Origin: Eucalyptus grandis
Taxonomy: Eukaryota > Streptophyta > Magnoliopsida > Myrtales > Myrtaceae
Direction: 5' to 3'
Assembly: GCF_016545825.1 (NCBI RefSeq)
Contig: NC_052614.1
Coordinates: 33,016,072 to 33,080,071 of the forward strand
Length of the DNA stretch: 64,000 nucleotides
Shown here: piece by piece, positions 60,018 through 64,000 of the stretch
Layout of the letters: every line of letters starts with the position of its first letter
Position numbering within the stretch: the first letter of the stretch is position 1
Program-made: the position numbers and the translations under genes
Notes under the pieces: generated by a model
The model's database searches: none
What the model saw: the letters and a program-made list of their open reading frames with translations, nothing else
What the model was told of the DNA's origin: nothing

Positions 60018-61900
60018 TGTGACATCCTAATTTTCCAATTTTATTTTCAATTGAATAAGTCGAGCTTTTCATCGACATGCCTATAGTTCTATTTTCTAAG
60101 CTGATCACTCACGACATAACTAGATTATCAAGTGACCGTGCTAATCTGTAATGGTCATTATGGCACCATCAAAATCGATCAAAGACCGGAGATAGGTCGA
60201 TTCGACGGAGATATGTGATTAGTGTGTGGGTGATTTCACCTAATTGCAAAATTCTTGTTGAACAACACTAGACCGATTTTTTTTGTCTTTTCTGTACTTT
60301 GTGTTCGCATTTGAAATTTCGAGATTATCACGATAATTGAGAGTCGCCAATGAGTCAAAGATATACATTGTGGTTCGAAAATAATTGATCATGGGTTAGT
60401 TGCATAAAAAGATTATGAAAACCACCCGTCGCGCCACCTACACGCTCGACCGCCACAGTTGTTGTCTCGAGCTCTTGTCCAGCCGTCATGGTCGCAGTTT
60501 AAGCCGCCAGAGCCACCGTCTGCCTCCGCCTGTTTCACTGCAGCAGCCCATCGTCCCGTCTCGCCATTTCGGTCATCCAAGCAACTTGGTTCCACCCCTG
60601 CAGTTCCAGATCAATAATCGAAGAGCTCAGCTTAGCCGAGACTTCGGGAGACCTTTTCGAGCCTTTCCTGGCTTTGGATGGTGTCACCGCTAGAAGGTTT
60701 GTCACCCGCCTTGGGGTTGCCATCACCATGGATTCACTAGATCGTTAAACCGATGAGTTTACTCACTAAACTCTACTTAGGAAGTTAATTGTACTTAAGG
60801 ATTGATTAGTTTAGGCTAATTAGGGATTAAGTGGTTAGTTAGATTAGATTAGTGATTTAATTGCTTATTTATGCATGTTAGGTGGTTAGATTAGATTAAT
60901 TACGAGCTAGATAGATTGTACTATTTATCTAGATAGGTTTGGAAATTTTCTAGGCATGTTTAGGTGGTTAGATTAGCATTTCCGGCCTAAGTTAGTATTT
61001 TTGGTATTTAACTTGCATTATTTAATTATTTTTGGTATTTATTTAATTAATTAATATTTTTCGGAAATTATACCGAGATAGCCGGTGACCGGAATTTCGT
61101 ATCGATTGCAATGATGTGCTTAGTTTATGCAATTAAATGGTGATTTTGATTTTTGAGTTATTATTTCAAATCGGAGGGCCGATCTAGCCGCGGAAGCTTC
61201 GCCCGAGGTCGCGCGACCTCAAGCGAGGTGGCCTTAGGTCGCGGCGGCGTTGCTTGGGTCGCTTGACCTCGGGCGGCACCGCCGGAGGTTGCGCGACCTC
61301 GGGTGACGCCACCCGAGGCTTCCAGCGTCGCTTGGGTCGCACGACCTAGGCTCACCTAAGGTTAGCACAACCCCCCAACTACCGCTGCCACCGCCGCCAC
61401 CAACCGCCTCCCCACCGCCACCGGCACCACTGTAGAGCTACCTTCCCCCATGATTTTCTCCTCTCCACCCAACTGCATTTCTTCCCTTTCTTTTTTTCCT
61501 TTTTCTTTTCAACCTAAAGCTACTTTGCAAAATATACACATTTTTGAGTGTCCAAACACACTAGCATTCACAAAATGCCCATTCGGTCAAAGATACTCGG
61601 GGAAATGCAAAGCCATTTCCCCAAAGTTGAACCAAAAGGGCCATTTGTGACCTAGAATGCTCCCACAATTTCAAGAATGAAAAAATCTCTAGATCTGAAG
61701 TCTTAAAAATGTAACGTCCTCGATTCATAAGCATAGAAGGAACTCTCTCAAGAAAATAAATGTGGGATAACCAAATTGCAACGATGTCTATCGAAGGTGA
61801 AATTTTGCTGATATCGGGGAATTTGATCCTTGAGAAAAAAATTTCTTTGAAAATAACATATTGGTAGGCCAAATTCAGGTGCCAACAAATGAATAGAAAA
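60018..61900 (+). mobile_element. Gypsy-type LTR-like sequence
   Basis: Begins TGTGACATCCTAATTTTCC, a common start of plant Gypsy-type LTRs. It includes a GC-rich part (61,170-61,400) of GGTCGCGCGACCT near-palindromes. Another LTR-like start TGTAACGTCCTCGATTC lies at 61710. The right end is not determined and no protein domain is present. Confidence 0.4.
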
Positions 61901-62463
61901 CTTTATTTTAAAATTATATCTATAAGGTGATGCTTGCTAAGAAGTTGAAAAGTCTTTTCCTCGCTCTTCTCTTTCATTGTCTTCTTCAACCTTCAACCAT
62001 GGGGAGGGTTTGAGCTAGTCTCACCCTCCCCTCCATTTGTTTTGATTTTATTCGAGTCTTTTTTTTGTACTTTTTCCTCTTTTTTCTCTCCCAATCTAGA
62101 TTTGGGAGCTGTGCTTTCCTGATTTAGTTCTAAATTTGAGAGTTTGAACTTTCCGAGTCTAGTTCTAAATTTAGGAGTTCTTCTCTCTCGATTTAAATCT
62201 GGGAGTTTAATAATGTTTTTAGGGATTCGACACCCTCGTGCTTTGTCCATGCACAAGTCATCTGCCTCTAGTTTCAGCAATAGAAAATTTTCTCTTCCAA
62301 AGGTTAGATCAATGTTTATTCAATCTTATTTTCGTTGTCTCAATACGGTGATGGTATAGAGAAAGTCAAACCTTGGCATGCACCACCAATTGGCACCTAG
62401 GCGTGCACTGCCAATTGGTAATGCCATAGGTACTGAAGAAGGAATTTTTGGTGTGTGCTCATT

Positions 62464-64000
62464 GTCACGCCCCGAACCTTGAGCGTGAGCACATCCCTCG
62501 GTGGTCGATAACATTGCGACGTCCCAATATGCGTTGCCGACCCTTTCTTTTAATTGCGCATGTGAAAGTGTATAATAAAATTCCTAGACAACACAAATAT
62601 GGGATAGAAAAGCAAGATACCATTTTCACCAAAACACTTTTCATAAACAAACTAGTCTATACACATAAGCCAACTCTAAGGTCTATGTACAAGAGATTTA
62701 TCTCTAAAAAGAATTGCTAAGCCATCTATGCTCCTAACCCTTCCGCCTCAAGCTCTGCGTTCTTCACACTAGGAACCTGAAAAGATAAGCCCACGACGGG
62801 GTGAGACAATGTCTCAGCAACTTCACCCCTTAAACTTTAATTAGTACACCAACTCTACTTAGAGTATCTCTCCAGGACCACCCCACAAACAAAACCACGA
62901 CTAACAACCAACAATCAAATAGTTGGTTCGCATGCAACATTACTTGGTATAGTATACTCTAGACATTAAATCTTAGCATAATACGCGCTGTGCACATGGC
63001 CATTAGATGATACAGTTCACCAATCACATACAGTGCACTCACGAGTGTTTCAGTTATTAATGACCTCCTGACCATGACCAACTTTCCAGTTAGGGATCAC
63101 CTGACTCCTGCCGGGCTACCGATAAAAATTAGGCTTCGTCCCGCCCTGTTGGGTACGGCAACGTCTAGGACTTTCGTTTAGACGGTATCCCAAAGAGAGA
63201 CATTGGTTTAGAATCTACTGTGATCGGCTTCTGACTGCCACCGAGCATCGCCCCCAAACTCCCGTTGGGTGACGGTTTAACTTTTGATCACGCAAATATT
63301 CCACCATAACTCATTACGCATCGCCCTCAAACTCCCATTGGGTGACGGATTCCACTTCTTGATCATGCAAGCACACCACTAAGACTCCATTTTAATCTAT
63401 GAGCATTTAGCCAATGCACACACGCTTGCATATACACTTTCAAATCATTTTCTCCTAAGGGCGGTCCATTTTCAACGTCCCTTGGACAAAACATATTTTC
63501 CTTTTTTAGAACTCCACACGATTCATGCGGATGTCCATGCAATTACACACTCAATTCACCTCAGAAAATCAAAACACATGAAATAAGGCAATTTTTTTAC
63601 TCTTGGATGAACAATGCACGTCAACAGTAACTCGTGAATAGTACATCATGAACAGTGAAATTCCAGAATTCAATAATTAATGATTTAAATTCATAAATCA
63701 TTTTAAAAAATTAATTAAAGTAAACAACCAATCAATTAGAGCTAAAGATGCTTAATTAACCACATAAGCCACATTAAGCAAATAAAGCAAGATTAAGCTA
63801 AAGTATTCCTAACCATCCATCTAACCACCTATCTTAGGACCAATATAACTTAATCAAACCTCATAAACTAAGATTAACACTAATTAAACCAACCCTAAGC
63901 AAGTTTAGGCACTAATTGATGGATTAGGAGCTAAACTCACTTATTAAGCGGGTCAGAGACATGGACGCGGCGATGACGATGGAGTAGACGCGTGGAGACC
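62464..64000 (-). mobile_element. Gypsy-type LTR-like sequence, minus orientation, cut by window end
   Basis: On the minus strand it ends GGTTCGGGGCGTGACA at 62464, a typical LTR end. The part at 63,720-63,960, read on the minus strand, resembles 60,740-60,960 (GTGAGTTTAG, TTAGGTTGATTAG-like, GGTGGTTAGAT words), so the two LTR-like stretches face each other. No coding domain was seen. Confidence 0.45.
63245..63390. repeat. 73-bp direct repeat, two units
   Basis: GCATCGCCCCCAAACTCCCG at 63245 recurs as GCATCGCCCTCAAACTCCCA at 63318. Each is followed by TTGGGTGACGG and a TTGATCAYGCAA word. It lies within the right-hand LTR-like sequence. Confidence 0.75.

Noticed and set aside
60400..60693. 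97-codon ORF rich in Arg, His and Ser
   Set aside because: It lies in a Gypsy-type LTR-like region and shows no domain; both strands are open.

Overview
This window looks like nuclear DNA from a dicot plant. The grounds are intron-rich genes with GT..AG borders, plant-specific families (germin-like protein, plant-type IRE1 kinase/RNase), Copia and Gypsy retrotransposons, SINEs, MITEs and long microsatellites. A woody dicot such as a Myrtaceae species is my guess; I ran no search to confirm it.

The left 49 kb is organised around three paralogous blocks. Block A (1 to about 12,757) holds an apparently intact six-exon minus-strand gene (10691 down to 684). I deduce a 704-residue protein with an N-terminal BED-type zinc finger, a linker carrying a 39-residue tandem repeat, an IRE1-type protein kinase and a C-terminal KEN endoribonuclease domain. 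It has no lumenal stress sensor and no membrane segment, so the domain order recalls animal RNase L (sensor-kinase-KEN) more than IRE1. Block B (about 17,949-22,725) keeps only the last three exons, one of them frameshifted. Block C (about 29,594-48,010) keeps intact kinase and KEN exons, but its BED segment is broken; from the next ATG it could encode a 527-residue BED-less form. In A and C a decayed acyl-protein-thioesterase-like gene lies head-to-head with the kinase gene across a short shared promoter with two conserved G-boxes.

Mobile elements interrupt the blocks, and the paralogous blocks supply empty sites: a SINE (18461-18676, 16-bp target duplication), a gag-only LTR element (30726-33235, GTGAG duplication), and a 7.5-kb Copia element (39125-46634, CCTCC duplication) that cuts the promoter region of the block C thioesterase pseudogene. 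A second, truncated Copia element (about 25,840-29,592) abuts the left edge of block C. Next to it is a diverged tandem array (23,770-25,430) with roughly 75-bp units.

The right 15 kb carries a Harbinger-like MITE, a Ty3/Gypsy fragment, a truncated U11/U12-48K (minor spliceosome) pseudogene, two other terminal-inverted-repeat elements, one clean two-exon germin-like gene (57820-58797), and a GC-rich zone of Gypsy-type LTR pieces running to the window end. I saw no tRNA, rRNA or CRISPR array.
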